Under the pieces are notes generated by a model. That model made no database searches. It saw only the letters and a program-made list of their open reading frames with translations, and was not told where the DNA came from. From Varanus komodoensis (lineage: Eukaryota > Chordata > Lepidosauria > Squamata > Varanidae), in assembly GCF_004798865.1 (NCBI RefSeq), contig NW_025336346.1:3376176-3440175 (forward strand): DNA of 64,000 bases. Reading direction: 5' to 3'. This document shows, one piece after another, positions 12,427 to 24,100 of this stretch (the stretch's first letter is position 1; each line of letters starts with the position of its first letter). A program made the position numbers and the translations under genes.

Positions 12427-12904
12427 CCTAGGCGGAATAGTGTGGCATTTGCCTCTTTATTTCAGCTGATTTTTCTACTCCTCCTCCACATGAATTTGCG
12501 GAGTTTCAGTTCACCAAGGAGTTTCTTCCTCCATTCTTCTCTATCAAAATTTATTTAACAATGCTTTAAATTTGCTCTGTATGCATGTGTATGTGTGTGT
12601 GGAGGGGAGGCAGGAGGAGCTGTACATCCAACCAGTGGTTCTGGAAAATGCAGCTCTAATGACACAGTATTTAGTCCATAGACTGTGAAGAACAGTGGAG
12701 AAAACAATACATATTCTCCCCACTTTTGCTTTGAGTTTAAGAAGTCTCTTACTGGAGAGGTGAATGTGGCCAAGGGTTTGAACCCCTAATTAGTTGTACT
12801 CTACTTTGAAGGAGGCCCTACTGTGATCAAGCTTGCTATTTTTGCAAGCATTCCTTGCAATGAAACAGATGAACAATCCCCATTCCTCAGGGGATACCTC
12901 TGCA

Positions 12905-13315
12905 GCAAGTAGGAAGAGGAGAGGCTGAAAGAACTGGGCATGTTCAGCCTTGAGAAGAGAAGACTGAGGGGGGACATGATATCCCTCTATAAGTACCCCA
13001 AAAGATGTCACAAAAAGGAAGGTCAAGGTCTCTTTTTGCTGATACCAGAGTGTAGGACACAGAATAATCAATTCAAGTTGTGACAGCCCAGATTCAGGCT
13101 AGCTATCAAGAAAAATTTCCTCACTGTCAGAGCAATACGACAGTGGGAGCAGTTGCCTAGAGAAGTTGTGGGCTCTCCCACACAAGAGACATTCAAGGAG
13201 AAACTGGACAGCCATCTGAGTGGGATGGTGTAAATTGGTGTTCTACAACAGCAGAAGGTAGACTGGATGTCCTTCTTGGCCCCTTCCAACTGTACTATTC
13301 TATGATTCTAAGAAA
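12905..13315 (+). mobile_element. CR1 LINE, 3' end
   Basis: Plus-strand CR1 3' terminal region. Typical blocks appear in order: AGGCTGAAAGAACTGGGCAT (12923-12942) then CAGCCTTGAGAAGAGAAGAC, an AGTGTAGGACACAGAATAAT block (about 13049), CTCACTGTCAGAGCAATACG (13120-13139), GTTGTGGGCTCTCCCACAC, and the terminal TCCAACTGTACTATTCTATG (about 13287-13306) followed by ATTCTA. This gives the C-terminal RT region and the characteristic CR1 end. The copy is 5'-truncated and has stops in all frames. CR1 elements usually leave no clear target duplication, and none was seen. Confidence 0.9.
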
Positions 13316-15059
13316 TTCCTTCACTGCATAGGTGAAATGGAAAACGGCCTTAAACCCCTTCTTCCTTCCACCTCTACACTAAGATATATTTCAACAGTGA
13401 GGGGGAAGCTTGCCAGTTTCCCTGTTAAGCAGTGAAGCCCTTTGTACACAAATCTCAGAGCTGGGGCAAGATGTTGTCACTGGAACTGCATCTGTTTTGT
13501 TTTCTGAGCAGACAGCACAACTGTCTGTGCATTCAGCCACCAACATACTTCCCCCAGTGGAAATTAAAGTTGAAAAAAAAAACACAGACAAAGGAAGGTC
13601 TGGCATGCTTGTCCACACTAGCAGAACAACAATATCCGCATCGGAAATCGAACCTGCTGGATTACTATGACAACCCCAAATCTAAGCTGCCTCTTTCCCT
13701 TTCTTCCATTTTCACTTTCTCCCTCATTAGACACTGTGTCATATACTTTGTTTTGCTCGGAGCTATGATGCAGGCATCACAACTTGATGAATCATAATAT
13801 AACCTCCCCTTTTATAAATCTGAGAGAAATGAGGCCTTAAAAAAGAGAGAAAGAAGTAGCAAGCAATTCAAGAACATGCACTCCACAAATGAAGAGATGT
13901 GTTTACTATTGTTGTGATTGCCAGTTAGCAGAGTGAAAGCAGCAACCGCTGCAAGAAGGAGCATGGTTCGTTTTACACCAAAGTTAGACCACACAGGCTA
14001 CAGCCATAGCCAGGCCTGCATGGCCTAGCAATACCGAGAGCGAGGCAGTGTGGCTGGTTTGCCCCAGGGCCCATAGGCCCTGCACTAAGTGAAGGCCGGG
14101 CGGCGAGCTGCATTCTCCAGGTGCTCCTTAGGAGGCAGCCCAGGGCAAGAGGGTCTGGCAGGGAAGAGGAGCTGGCTTCCCCCAGTCAGCTGGCTAACGC
14201 GCCTTCCTCTTCCCTGCCACCCGAAAACAGCAGTGGCACTGCTCTCCACTGCCTGCTCAAACCCTGAGTGTGGTTTCTGCAGGCAGCACACGGTGGAAAC
14301 TGCGGAAGCTGATGACAGCTGCCCAGAGTGCCACTAGGGCACTTTCAGTGCGGCTGCCATAAAATCCACTTAGTAAGAGCAGCAAGTTTTTCTGCCACTC
14401 TTGCCAAGCAAGTCTGAAGGCTTTGGGGCTTCCCCTGGGATCGTTTTATCCAAGTTCGGATAACGTGGCAAGCCCAGGGGTAGCTACACATCCCTATAAC
14501 AAACCATGGCTTGTTGGAGCGGCATCTAAGCCACAAAGCAGCCACTCCATGGGGGGCACTGAGTTGGGCAACATGCTGAACCACCATGGCTTCACCACCA
14601 TCCTAGTCATTATATGCTGCTCTTGTTGCTTGCGCCAGTCTAAAGAACTGAGATACTGAAAGAGTACGGTTCACTCCATTGTACTACTCCCTTCTTAAAG
14701 CTAACACTTCCGCATTGAGTTATCTTTGAGAATAAAAGCTTGGGCTGTTGGTGCATGTTGTCCCTTATGATACGAGTGGACAAAAGGGACTTCCCTTTTA
14801 TGGCTCAAAACTCAAATATGCCATGAAGTCCCAGAGGAAGCGTTAAAAGTTATAGAGCACCATTTAACTTAGTGGAGCTTTACAAATTGCACATGTATCG
14901 ATGGACTTGACCATTACCTGCCATTCATATTATCCCACTTCTTATGACAGTAGTTACAAGAGACTACTAATAAAATATCACCCCAAATTACTTTGACATG
15001 CCCTTCATCCTTGCTAGGATCAAGGAGACAGGCATGCCTTGCATCTCCTGCCCTTGCTA

Positions 15060-15240
15060 GGAAAGTAGCAGGTAAGAAAATTAATTAAACAAGTGGCTGG
15101 ATAATTGATTTGTGCTTAAATGAGATAACGCTTTGTGTTCTTGGCAAGCAGGCAAGTCCCCCTTTCAGGGAAACAGCCAAGCTAATTTTCAGTATGGAAC
15201 AACAGTGACAATCTCATACAAGAGATCATTACGGAGGGAT
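15060..15240. promoter_or_regulatory. Possible conserved non-coding element
   Basis: Repeat-free block with homeodomain-like AAATTAATTAAAC (15078-15090), ATAATTGATTTGTG and GAGATCATTACGG words. Inferred from texture only. Confidence 0.2.
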
Positions 15241-16599
15241 TATGGACCCCTCTGGCACAATGCAGAAGGTTCTCGAGAGAAAGCATTACCAGGTGTTACG
15301 ATGGGAATTTAACAAATAATGTTTCTTTGGCATCATTTGCTAGTCTGGTTTGTAATCCATCCATAAAGCCCCCTTTGGAGAGGCCGGCTGCCTTGCCAAG
15401 GTGCCCAGTAATCCCCCAAAATGCTTCTCCTGAGTCACCACTGTTCCTTGCCAAACTGAGTTCTGACGGTCTGGGTAACTATTATTTTAAACAGCAAAAA
15501 GACTGAATGAAAGCAGCATAGATATGGTTCATGATGGTGGCCTGGACCCCCAAACACAGGACCCATCATGAAAAATAACAGTGAGGTTCATCTTTAAAAG
15601 TAAGTGCCCATATATAGGGCATTTATAGGGCAAACTGGATCACTTACCGATGATGCTGTATGAGTACTTGGGTGGTTATGTTAACACACATGCAATCATA
15701 TTCCAGTATTCCAAACAGTTGCACCCCATCAGCTAAGGGAAAGATGGGGTTTCCTCAACAACCCGTCATGGATGAAAGGAAGGGGTTGAAGCTCCAATGT
15801 TTCTAATCAATATGTGACAGTTAGGTTGCATAAAGAGACGCTTGTAATTCATTCCCCACCAAAAATTAAACAGTGCAAGAGGAGGCAACCCTGTCTAGCA
15901 GCAAGGAAGCAGGATACTTTAAGAAGCCACGGAATGAAAGCACAGCAAAGCCAGGTAAGATTAAGTAAGATGCAGGAAGTACACACATCTTTCAAAAAGT
16001 GTGTGATGCAGTGAATTCCAGAAAGCTGACCTGTAAGTGGGTGCTGTATACGATGCAGGAAGTGTTGTCACATCCCTATGATTCATGCATTATTGGTACC
16101 TTTAATTTTGCCATCCATTCAGTCACACGCTCATCTGTTTTGCAAAAATGCCTCTGCACACAGTTGTGTTCCCAAACATATGAAAACCCCCCACATGCAT
16201 TTTCCCAGTAGTCTAGGAGGAAATGTGCACTGGGAAGGGGGGTGGTTCTATTTTTCCATGACTATATTTGAGTAAAATTATGGAAAGTTTTTAAAAAACC
16301 TTAACTCTGCAAGTTCATAGAATCTATGCTACTTGGAAAAAGATGGTCCACTGCGGAATCTACAGGTTGGATTCATGGAAATTCAAAATCATTTGAATAT
16401 TTTGAGAATTTCTCTAACATATCTCGGGTTGAATGCAACCATCAGTTCATGTATAAATGGCAAAATTAATTTTAGGCAACGAAACTGAGTTAAATTCGGG
16501 GTTGCTATTTTCTGCATTTATTTTTTAAACTTTTAAAAAAAATTGTCAGTCAGGAACAAGAGGAAAGAATCCTGTAGTATACACATAGGGAATGTAAAT

Positions 16600-16775
16600 G
16601 TTCAGTAAATACTGCAAAGCAGCCAGCAATCTCCTTCTGTAATACTCTCTGTGATAGCTGCTCCCAGGGCTCTGATTAGCCATGCGACCCTCATTTAAAA
16701 TTCTCGAGGCATCAAGTTTAGCCATAGCTGAGTATTGATCAAGGCGGCAGCTTCACAAAATTCAACTGCACTTTT
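16600..16775. promoter_or_regulatory. Possible conserved non-coding element
   Basis: Repeat-free block containing CTGATTAGCCATGCGACC (16671-16688), CATTTAAAATTCTCGAGG and TATTGATCAAGG. The word content resembles vertebrate conserved enhancers, but this is an impression without alignment. Confidence 0.2.
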
Positions 16776-17539
16776 CTTTCAAAGCACTAACTTGTTTGTC
16801 AATAGCTCTTTCTTCTGCTGGTTATGGCTAGGTTGGAGAGGAATTTGTGTAGCTTGGATCTGAATTTATATTTTTTTTTGCCATACTTTGGATTCCCAAA
16901 GGATTTTTTTGTCCACATGTTTAAGCAAACCAACTTGATTATCCTTCAAAATTTTGCAATAAGATTCTTGGTTCAAAAGCGTACTAAAATGTGTATAAAA
17001 CGTGCATTTTAGATTAAAATGCATACTTCTTATTTCAGGATAAAATGCATAAAATGTGTATATTGTTTCCCAAGTAATACACATGTTCACGCAGTTCTAA
17101 AGAAATTGCATGCAACCTGGAAACAAACTGATTTTCCCATTCCTAATCTCAAGAAACAAAGGAAACTCACCTGAGGGGTAAGAATGCCTAGTCCCTCCAG
17201 CCCCCATACCTCTTTGGAGGGTCCTGAAGAGTAAGGGATGGGGTGTGAGTGCAACTTGGGCAGTGGGAAACTGGAGGTACCTTGCAAAGGCAGAGGTGGT
17301 GGGACATACAGGGAAGAACCTTGCATGAGCCTCCTTCAGGGTCCAAGTGGTTATAGATACATTTGACACTGGAGTTCTATTTAGTGTGATGCAAAAGAAA
17401 ATTGGTATGTGTCAGAAAAGCCTTAGAGGATGCTGAACATGAGCTGCTGTATGCAAGGCCTACTGTCTCTATATGGCTGGTGTATACTTTAGCCAGGGTT
17501 GGTGTTTGCTAAAGAGTGGCTATTCTAGTGATTATTGCA

Positions 17540-17605
17540 AAAAATGATTGTGAGCTGCCTAGAGATGCTATGGCACAATAGGCGGCATGTAAATGCTTTA
17601 AAAAT
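17540..17605 (+). repeat. LINE 3' tail fragment with terminal hairpin
   Basis: GCTGCCT (17554-17560) pairs with AGGCGGC (17580-17586, one G-T pair), followed by ATGTAAATGCTTTAAAAATG. This is the same 3'-end layout as the L2 copies at 43.7 and 60.9 kb. No coding part is attached. Confidence 0.55.
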
Positions 17606-17889
17606 GTCAAGAAGAAATAGAAATTACACTCAGGTCACACATGGATCAAAGGTGTATTAGCAGAAAGACAAATGAGACATATGACTCCCCCCCTCAATTA
17701 TTCAGCCTGCTAAAAAGTTGAGGTTTGGTTCACTATATCTTCAAGTTGACATATGAAAGATCAACAACAAACCTTGTCCTGGCTGAAGATGGAATAGACT
17801 TATTACTTGAATGTTGTTTCCTAAACTCAGTAATAAATGCTCTATTCGAGTGCTTGAGTGAGGAAAAGCATGGGTGTGGGTGGGAGACT

Positions 17890-18000
17890 GGAGATCCTCT
17901 AGATACTGTTCGACTTAAACTTCTGTCATCCCTGGGTATATTCCACACTGATGCTGGCTGATGGGAATTAGAGTCCAACATCATCCAAAGATTCCCCAGT
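17890..18000. repeat. Palindromic MITE copy (hAT-like family)
   Basis: Left arm CCTCTAGATACTGTTCGACT with TTCTGTCATCCCTGG, then a short centre, then GATGCTGGCTGATGGGAATT and AGAGTCCAACATCATCC as the right arm. This is the GGACTACAACTCCCATCATCC-type inverted-repeat family seen elsewhere in the window. The arms are diverged and the boundaries approximate. Confidence 0.65.
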
Positions 18001-18748
18001 ACTGGGATAATGTTACCTTACCCTCAAGGACCTGAATATTAATACAGCATGGTATATAATGTTAATATGCAACCTGAAAACAGACTTGTGTCATCACATT
18101 GGTAAGAATGGCTAATATGTCAATCTCACCTTGATTTCCCAAGATGAATGCCTCTTAATAAATTGAGTTTGCTTGCACCATCTGAAGTTTCTGCCTGGGT
18201 GTCTGTCTTTCTAAGAATGGAATTCTCTAGCTGGATGTCAGGCAGCCTGAAGGCCTCTAGATTACAGGAAAGTACCCTGTCCTACCTAAGAGGCTCCCTC
18301 CCTCTCAATTTTGTGTGCCCATTTAATTCATGCAGCTATTGATTTTTCTGTTGCAATTATGGAAGGGACAGGGAGCTTCTGAAGGCAGCCATAATTTACT
18401 ACATCCTTCTGTTTATTGGTGAACAAAGAAAAGCACACTCCATTTGGTAAACAGCAGGCAGCCACAACCAGAATCATCTCAGAGGAAATGCCATCATGAG
18501 GCTATACAATGGAAAGCAAAGATGGACAGCAACTGGAAGCAGCCAAGTGCCACGTTGTGCAGCCTCAAGGCTCTGAGGGAGCCTAGGGAACCTCCACTAG
18601 CTGGCCTCAGAAACAATGCTTCTAACTCTTACATCTGCAGTGCACAGGTCTGAAAATAGAATGGGAACGTAGCACTGCTGTTGGAGGCAGGTACCCTGTG
18701 CCAGGTACTAAACCATACACTGCTTTCAGCACTGAAAGAATAACATGT

Positions 18749-18776
18749 CTTTATTGTTATTAAAATAACAATAAAG
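18749..18776. repeat. Perfect 13-bp inverted repeat (hairpin)
   Basis: CTTTATTGTTATT (18749-18761), a 2-base AA spacer, and its exact reverse complement AATAACAATAAAG (18764-18776). It abuts the 5' end of the SINE that follows. Confidence 0.95.
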
Positions 18777-19008
18777 AGAGAGCCAGTGTGGTGTAGTGGT
18801 TAAGAGCATGGGACTGGGACTCAGGCGATCTGGGATCTAGTCCCCACTCGGCCATGGGCTGAGAGAGACACACTCTCAGCCCAACCTACCTCACAGGGTT
18901 GTTGTTGTGGGGATAAGATGGAGGAGGAGATGCAAGCTGCCTTGAGCCCTTTGTAGGAAAAAAGGCAGGGTATAATTCAATAAATAAATAAATAAATAAA
19001 TAAATAAA
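18777..19008 (+). mobile_element. tRNA-derived squamate SINE with (AATA)n tail
   Basis: Nearly intact SINE. The head, AGAGCCAGTGTGGTGTAGTGG then TTAAGAGCATGGGACTGG, carries an A-box-like TGGTGTAGTGG (about 18789-18799). GATCTAGTCCCCACTCGG includes a B-box-like GATCTAGTCCC. The body has CAACCTACCTCACAGGGTTG. The 3' end has the CTGCCTT/AAGGCAG hairpin (18937-18943 with 18962-18968) and a clean (AATA)n tail. SINEs carry no protein and depend on a LINE RT. The family is probably of the Sauria-SINE kind; that name is from memory. Confidence 0.85.
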
Positions 19009-21255
19009 ATGTCTGAGACTTGCCTTGCTCTGGAGATAGGGCTCCAAAATAGCGAAGTCTGAGAATACTTCTTATGAGCTTTTTCATTAGCCTGAGATTA
19101 AATTACAAGTAAAAAAGAGCACAAAGTCTGACTGCACATTTGACTATTTCAGATTAAAAGCAAAATAAAAAATGCTCTCGTTTCTAGTAGAATGTACCAA
19201 CAAAAGGCTGTCTGTATGGTATGGCTGTTTGGAGGATCTTGGAGAAACTTGTATTGGCTGATTAGATAATAGCTGGCACTGTCAAAGCTTGAAATCTGAC
19301 TTCTTAAATGTACTCTTGTTAAATGTAAGGCATCAAGAGGAAGAGTGTGTGTAAGAGAGAGAGAGAGAAAGAGAGATTCAAACTTGAAATCCATACAGCT
19401 AACAACAAAGCATGTTGCCATGGAATTCTATGGGAACAATGCTCTGTCCCTCAGAATAGAAATGTTTACCTCATATATGTGTGAATATCCAGGATACCTG
19501 ATTTTTAAACATCATCCCTTTCCATTATCCCATAGGGAAAGATACCAATGTTAAACAAGCTATCTCAATTTAGCCATGCATTTTGTACTAGTGAGGCTTA
19601 TCTGGGGTCGCATTTTTCCTTCCGACTGTTTCCATCAACTGTGGAATAGTTGGAACCACACATTTGCCTCTGGCATCTAGAACTCAGTAGGTAGGAGCAA
19701 ATGTTCCGCTTGTAGACGATCAGATGACCTGTTCTGTAGACTGGAGAACATGATTTGGCCTTCTAGACCCATCTCTTATAATCCTCACGAACTTGAAAGT
19801 TCAGAGCATTTCCCACAGGTCCTGACAGAGTTACTAAGGAAAATGTAAGCAACAGAAGTTGATTACCAATTGTTAGTGCTTGCATCTGGGTTAAAAATCT
19901 CATCAAATCACTGTGCCCTAGGCCGCTCTCCAGTTAAATAGTTAGAAGAGAAATTTTGCTGCTGAACAATCAAGCCAACTTCTGCAACCCATGTTCTTTC
20001 CCAGAATGGATCACATTCTGTGTAGTTGTTCACACTGCATACAGCAAGAGTGGCTGGGTGAGACTGTGTTGTGTCAAGTCTCTGCTTACATTCTTTCAGT
20101 GTAATGTTTGCACAGAGGCTCGGAAAGCAAATGGAAAAGCAGAGCATTCCCAATCACATGACCGGACTACGTGTGTATACTTTGTATTTGGGATGTGTGA
20201 ATCAAATGTTTATTGACCATGTCATGTTTACATGATTTTACCCCACATCCCATCTCCTTGTTAATCTAGATGTTTGTACATTTTTTAAATGAACCAAGAG
20301 TTGTTTTCTTGCACTGAATGTCCAGGTGACTTAGAACCCACCTGAACAGGAGTCTTCTGCAGGTGAATATATATCCCCAGAACCAAAGAATGTGACACTT
20401 AACTATACTTTTAGCTCATATTTTAGAAGTAATTTTTTTCAGACTATGCATTTACGAGTTTATTTTGATACCCTCAGAAATGCATATTTTGAAAGAACTG
20501 TTGGCAGAAATGCATTGTTTGGAAGAATGTTGATGGAAATAACCAGTGAGAAGGGAAATGTTTTACTACTTTTTTTAGGAAAAAGATGACCCTAGATAAG
20601 CCTCACAAGCAAGAAGCGGGCTGCTAGATCAGCTTACCTTGTTCAACACTGGTGTTTTCCCCTGTGGAATAATTTAAGGGCCATTCTGAAAGTATTCTGA
20701 TCAGAACATTCAGATGCCATGGTAAATATTTATGTTATTTCTGTACTTTTTATTTTATGTAAAATTGTATTTTGTTTTAAATGTCTAAACTTGCTTCCAT
20801 CATGTTGCTATGAACAGTGGCAAAATTTTTAAAAAATGTTCATCATTTGACACCGCAGAAGAAAGGGTCAGGGCTGAACTCATATGAAAGTGAGCAGGCA
20901 TAACTTTTACATATTTCACTAAACTCAGTCCATACAGAATTGGGTTGCAGGGCCTCAAAGTTTCATATTGGCAAAGAGACAAGGCATGAGTGGCAGCATG
21001 GCAAGAGGAAAGGATCCTGGCTTGATGCCCTATGAATTTTCAGAGACATCAGGACCTGCAAAGGGGTGGAGATTCCAAAAACAGTGAAAATGCACTGACT
21101 TTAAAAGAAAGTGCTTTCCTGAACATCGGGATCAGTTCTGAAGCAGTTAAAAGAATGTTTTATATAATTTCATTATAATATTTGGAGTGTTCAATGGCAG
21201 ATATGGTCAGAGTGACAGGAAATGTCAGGAGCCATATGCACTTTGTACTCTTGAT
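19009..21255. other. Unassigned non-coding sequence
   Basis: Contains a GT/GA simple repeat (about 19345-19377). Otherwise there are AT-rich stretches with short chance frames. A possible LINE 3'-UTR-like AT-rich stretch lies at 20715-20800, unsupported by a tail hairpin. Confidence 0.45.
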
Positions 21256-21261
21256 CTTCTA

Positions 21262-21400
21262 GGCCAGGGGCAAGTAACTGGATGCTTGCCAACTATTTTG
21301 GATTACTATGCCCATTCTCTCAGCTCTGTGGGCTGAGACTTCTGGAAGCTGTAGTCTAAAACATTGGAGCGGGCGGGGTGTAACAGGTTGAGTGTGTCTG
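21262..21400. repeat. Palindromic MITE copy (hAT-like family)
   Basis: Begins GGCCAGGGGCAAGTAACTGG, continues with an arm TTTTGGATTACTATGCCCAT and a facing arm GGAAGCTGTAGTCTAAAACA, then GGAGCGGGCGGGGTG near the right end. The CAGGGG start is typical of hAT termini. No 8-bp duplication was recognised. Confidence 0.6.
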
Positions 21401-22097
21401 TCATACACGTACCAAAAGTTTCTATCTGTTGACCTCTTCTGCAGGTGAGGTTGCAGTGGGCCAAATTTACAAGCTTTGAGAGATGGTAAAAATAAAACAG
21501 GGACAAGGCTGAGGTTACACACCATGGTTATCCCACTTGTTGGCTTACAAAGAGAATACAGAGAGCTGCAGAGATCCAGTTTTAACCTCAAAAGAAATCT
21601 GGCTGGAGAGCAGAACACAGGTAAAGGGAACAAAGAGCTAGTCTCAGGTAGTACGCATCCACCTGTAATACAGAATCATAGCATCTCCTCATTGCCTCTC
21701 ATGTCTTCCCTCACTGCATGAAAAAAACCAACTTCTGAGTATGTATAGTGGGCCTTTAATATGAGCAGTTCAGCATAAACATGTTTTCAAAGCTTGCCCT
21801 GTGCACGAGAAATCCAATCTCTGCCATTTCAAATTGTTCTCACTTCAACCCTCTCACAATGCATTCTTTACAGCAGTCTTACCGCCCCAAATTTCATACG
21901 CCGTTTCAGTGGCTGATGATATGGTATTTATAATGCGTGTAATGCTCGCCACCTGGCTCTGTTGGAGGGCATGTGCCTGACAATTTGTAGAGGGGAAAAC
22001 TATGAAACATTTGCAGATGTATCTGCACAGTAGTATTTTGGGATACGAAATCTAAATATAAACCCGTATAACAAATATATGATACTAAGCCTCCAAC

Positions 22098-22316
22098 GCT
22101 TCCAGGTGGGGAAAGAGAAAGCTTATGTTAGAATCTGGCACTTACAGGGTTACACTTTAAAAGGAGAAAACTACAGGGAATATGATTAGGCAAAGATAAA
22201 CACATTTCCCTTGGAATCAATGGGAATCAAAGAGGCTTAACTGTGTCCCTTTTAAAAGTGCAACCAGGTTAAGTGTCAGATTCTAAAATTAGCTTCCTCC
22301 TGCCCCCACCTGGCAG
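22098..22316. mobile_element. Foldback/MITE-like element with about 68-bp inverted arms
   Basis: The left arm (22098-22165) and right arm (22247-22316) are imperfect inverted complements over about 68-70 bp. Matching blocks include CCAGGTGGGG with CCCCACCTGG, TTAGAATCTGGCACTTA with TAAGTGTCAGATTCTAA, and ACTTTAAAAGG with CCTTTTAAAAGT. The 81-base centre has TGGAATCAATGGGAATCAAA. No ORF and no obvious target duplication. It looks like a non-autonomous DNA transposon, but I do not recognise the family. Confidence 0.7.
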
Positions 22317-22410
22317 CATTATTGGAATGAGAAAATGACATCCATCCTGCAAGAGGGGCTTTGCATCCTCACTCTCATCTGCTGGGCTTTCTTCTTCAGA
22401 GTGCAAATGC

Positions 22411-22644
22411 TGAGAGCCCGTGTTGTGTGGTGGTGCAAGTGCTGAATTGGGAGAGTCGCGTTCTAGTCTCCACTCGGCCTTCAGGAAGCTCCCTGGGAGA
22501 TTTTAGGACAGCCACAGGCTCTCAGTTCAACCTGTCCTGCAGGGCTGTTGTGAAGATCACATGGAGTTAGATAAGCCAGCTTGAGTTTCTCACCAGAGGA
22601 AAAAATGCAAGCTGCAAATGTAATGATAATGATAATGATAATGA
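22411..22644 (+). mobile_element. tRNA-derived SINE with (TAATGA)n tail
   Basis: A diverged copy of the SINE at 18.8 kb. It has the head GAGAGCCCGTGTTGTGTGGT, a B-box-like GTTCTAGTCTCCACTCGGCC segment, CAGTTCAACCTGTCCTGCAG, and a TAATGA hexamer tail at 22619-22644. The terminal hairpin is weak here (CAGCTT/AAGCTG). Confidence 0.8.
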
Positions 22645-22849
22645 GCCCACCACATTGTATCCCTAGACTCTTGCAATGGAGCCAAGGGCACAAGTGCATT
22701 TGCACAGTATCAAACAAGGGCTGCGATCTGATGAGCTGCAAAGCTTTGTCACTGGAGGCCATGTGTTGCCAAACACACTGTATTACTATTCCACAGTTAG
22801 TATTTTACTGTGTGGAAAGACAGGGTGCCTCAGTTCTAAAGGCCAGAAA

Positions 22850-23039
22850 TACAAGACCCCAGAGAAGAGAAATAATAACTTATCCCTTTCTGACATTTCT
22901 AAAATAGATTTTCTGTCAGCCATAACGTCTCCATGTTTAGCTACGAAATCTGCCAGGGCTGGAAACACATGATACAGCACATCAGATGAGGGAGATTCTC
23001 CACAAAGAAGACCATCCAAATCAATATGAATGGGCATTT
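22850..23039 (-). CDS. Candidate internal or first coding exon, unidentified protein
   Basis: The minus strand carries an open frame of 83 codons starting at an ATG ending at 23037, just inside a good splice acceptor (pyrimidine-rich TTATCTGCCTTTCAG with the exon starting at 23039). The peptide begins MPIHIDLDGLLCGESPSSDV and continues YHVFPALADFVAKHGDV, then DRKSILEMSERDKLLFLF. Its composition looks more protein-like than neighbouring frames (balanced charged and hydrophobic residues, helix-like spacing). An upstream in-frame TAG lies about 14 codons before the ATG. No strong GT donor was found, so the low-coordinate end is approximate. I do not recognise the family. It could be an exon of a larger minus-strand gene, a retrocopy relic, or chance. 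Confidence 0.35.
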
Positions 23040-23089
23040 CTGAAAGGCAGATAAGCTGAGTAAGAGCCAGGCTGAGGCTCTATAGCGCA

Positions 23090-23240
23090 TTTCTTGCAAC
23101 GGACTATATTGCTGCCCTTCTGCAGGGCAGCTTCCCTTGGCTGGATTGGGTTGGAAGCTGCCTGTTTAGCATTATTAATACATCAGCGATGAGTCGTCGA
23201 AACGGCTGCCTAGGGTAACTTCTCGGAGCATTTGACCATT
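23090..23240. promoter_or_regulatory. Possible conserved non-coding element
   Basis: Repeat-free block with CAGCGATGAGTCGTCGAAAC (23184-23203) and TTTAGCATTATTAATACAT. The local CpG content exceeds the flanks. It lies just upstream (for a minus-strand gene) of the candidate exon at 22.85-23.04 kb. Inference only. Confidence 0.2.
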
Positions 23241-24100
23241 CCTCATGCGGCCGTTTCCCAGCAACACCCACAGGGCCCAGTCAGTTCACTGAACGTACGC
23301 ACCAAGCGACAGCAATCAAACAGTGACTGGCTGGGTCTGCGTGGCCACTCCAGGAGCTCTCCATGGCTGGCCGCTTTTCCTGTTTCCCTACAACCAGCAC
23401 AGATCAATGCCAGCAGGGCAGTGGGGGGCTCCAAGTAACATGCCCTTCGTAGGGCTCCCACCCTCTTACCCCCTTCTTCTGCCCCTCCCCGGGCCTCCTC
23501 GTCCATGCTGCCAGAGGCAGGAGGGAGGGAGGAGAGGTTTCTCCTTGCAGCCTCCTTTGCTGCTCACCCTCCTGAGAGGACAGCTGAGCAGGGCAGGCCA
23601 CTGCAAGGAAGAGCCACACTCTGCCGGTGGGGCTGCGGGAGCTACGTGTGGGTGGCCGTGGCTCTGGCAAGGGAGAGGCGGTGGCGGGTCCTCCTTGCCA
23701 CGTGCGCTGCCTCTCCCTCCTGAGCAGCGGTGGCCCACATGGGCCAGCCCCTACCGTCACCAGATGAAGCAAGCAGCCACGGAGCAGCTTCTGCTTGCTG
23801 GCAACTTTGGGCAGCAAGCAGGGAGAAGAAAGGATCTCCGTTCATCTCAGGAACCTTCCTGCCAATAGTGGTGGAGTGTGAGGGCCCTCGTGGGTTTCCC
23901 ACAGGCACCTCCTGGGCCACTGCGGGAACAGAATGCTGAAGCAGATGAACTCTTGGTAGGACCCAGCTGGGTTCTTCCCGTGTCCTTCTGTGCTATACCA
24001 AGAGGCTGGGAGCTCAGGAGCTGCCCCCGTCCTGAACACCAGGCCTGTTGCCAAGAAAAGCACAGTGCTGAAGGACTAGAGCCTTAAGGAGCTAACCTGG
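23240..24100. other. GC-rich block without a supported gene
   Basis: GC-rich sequence with open frames on both strands up to 181 codons. Overlapping long frames in several registers indicate composition, not coding. CpGs are present but it is not clearly a CpG island. No repeat family recognised. Confidence 0.45.

Larger units (their letters stand above)
13316..17535. other. Mostly unique non-coding sequence
   Basis: No gene recognised. Part of 14.39-14.60 kb (CAAACCATGGCTTGTTGG at 14501-14518) may derive from a palindromic AACCATGGTT-type MITE. Two AT-rich, repeat-free blocks listed separately look more like regulatory sequence than decayed repeats. Confidence 0.45.

Noticed and set aside
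18777-18860. tRNA gene
   Set aside because: The A- and B-box-like words belong to the tRNA-derived head of a SINE; no cloverleaf is expected to fold as a functional tRNA.
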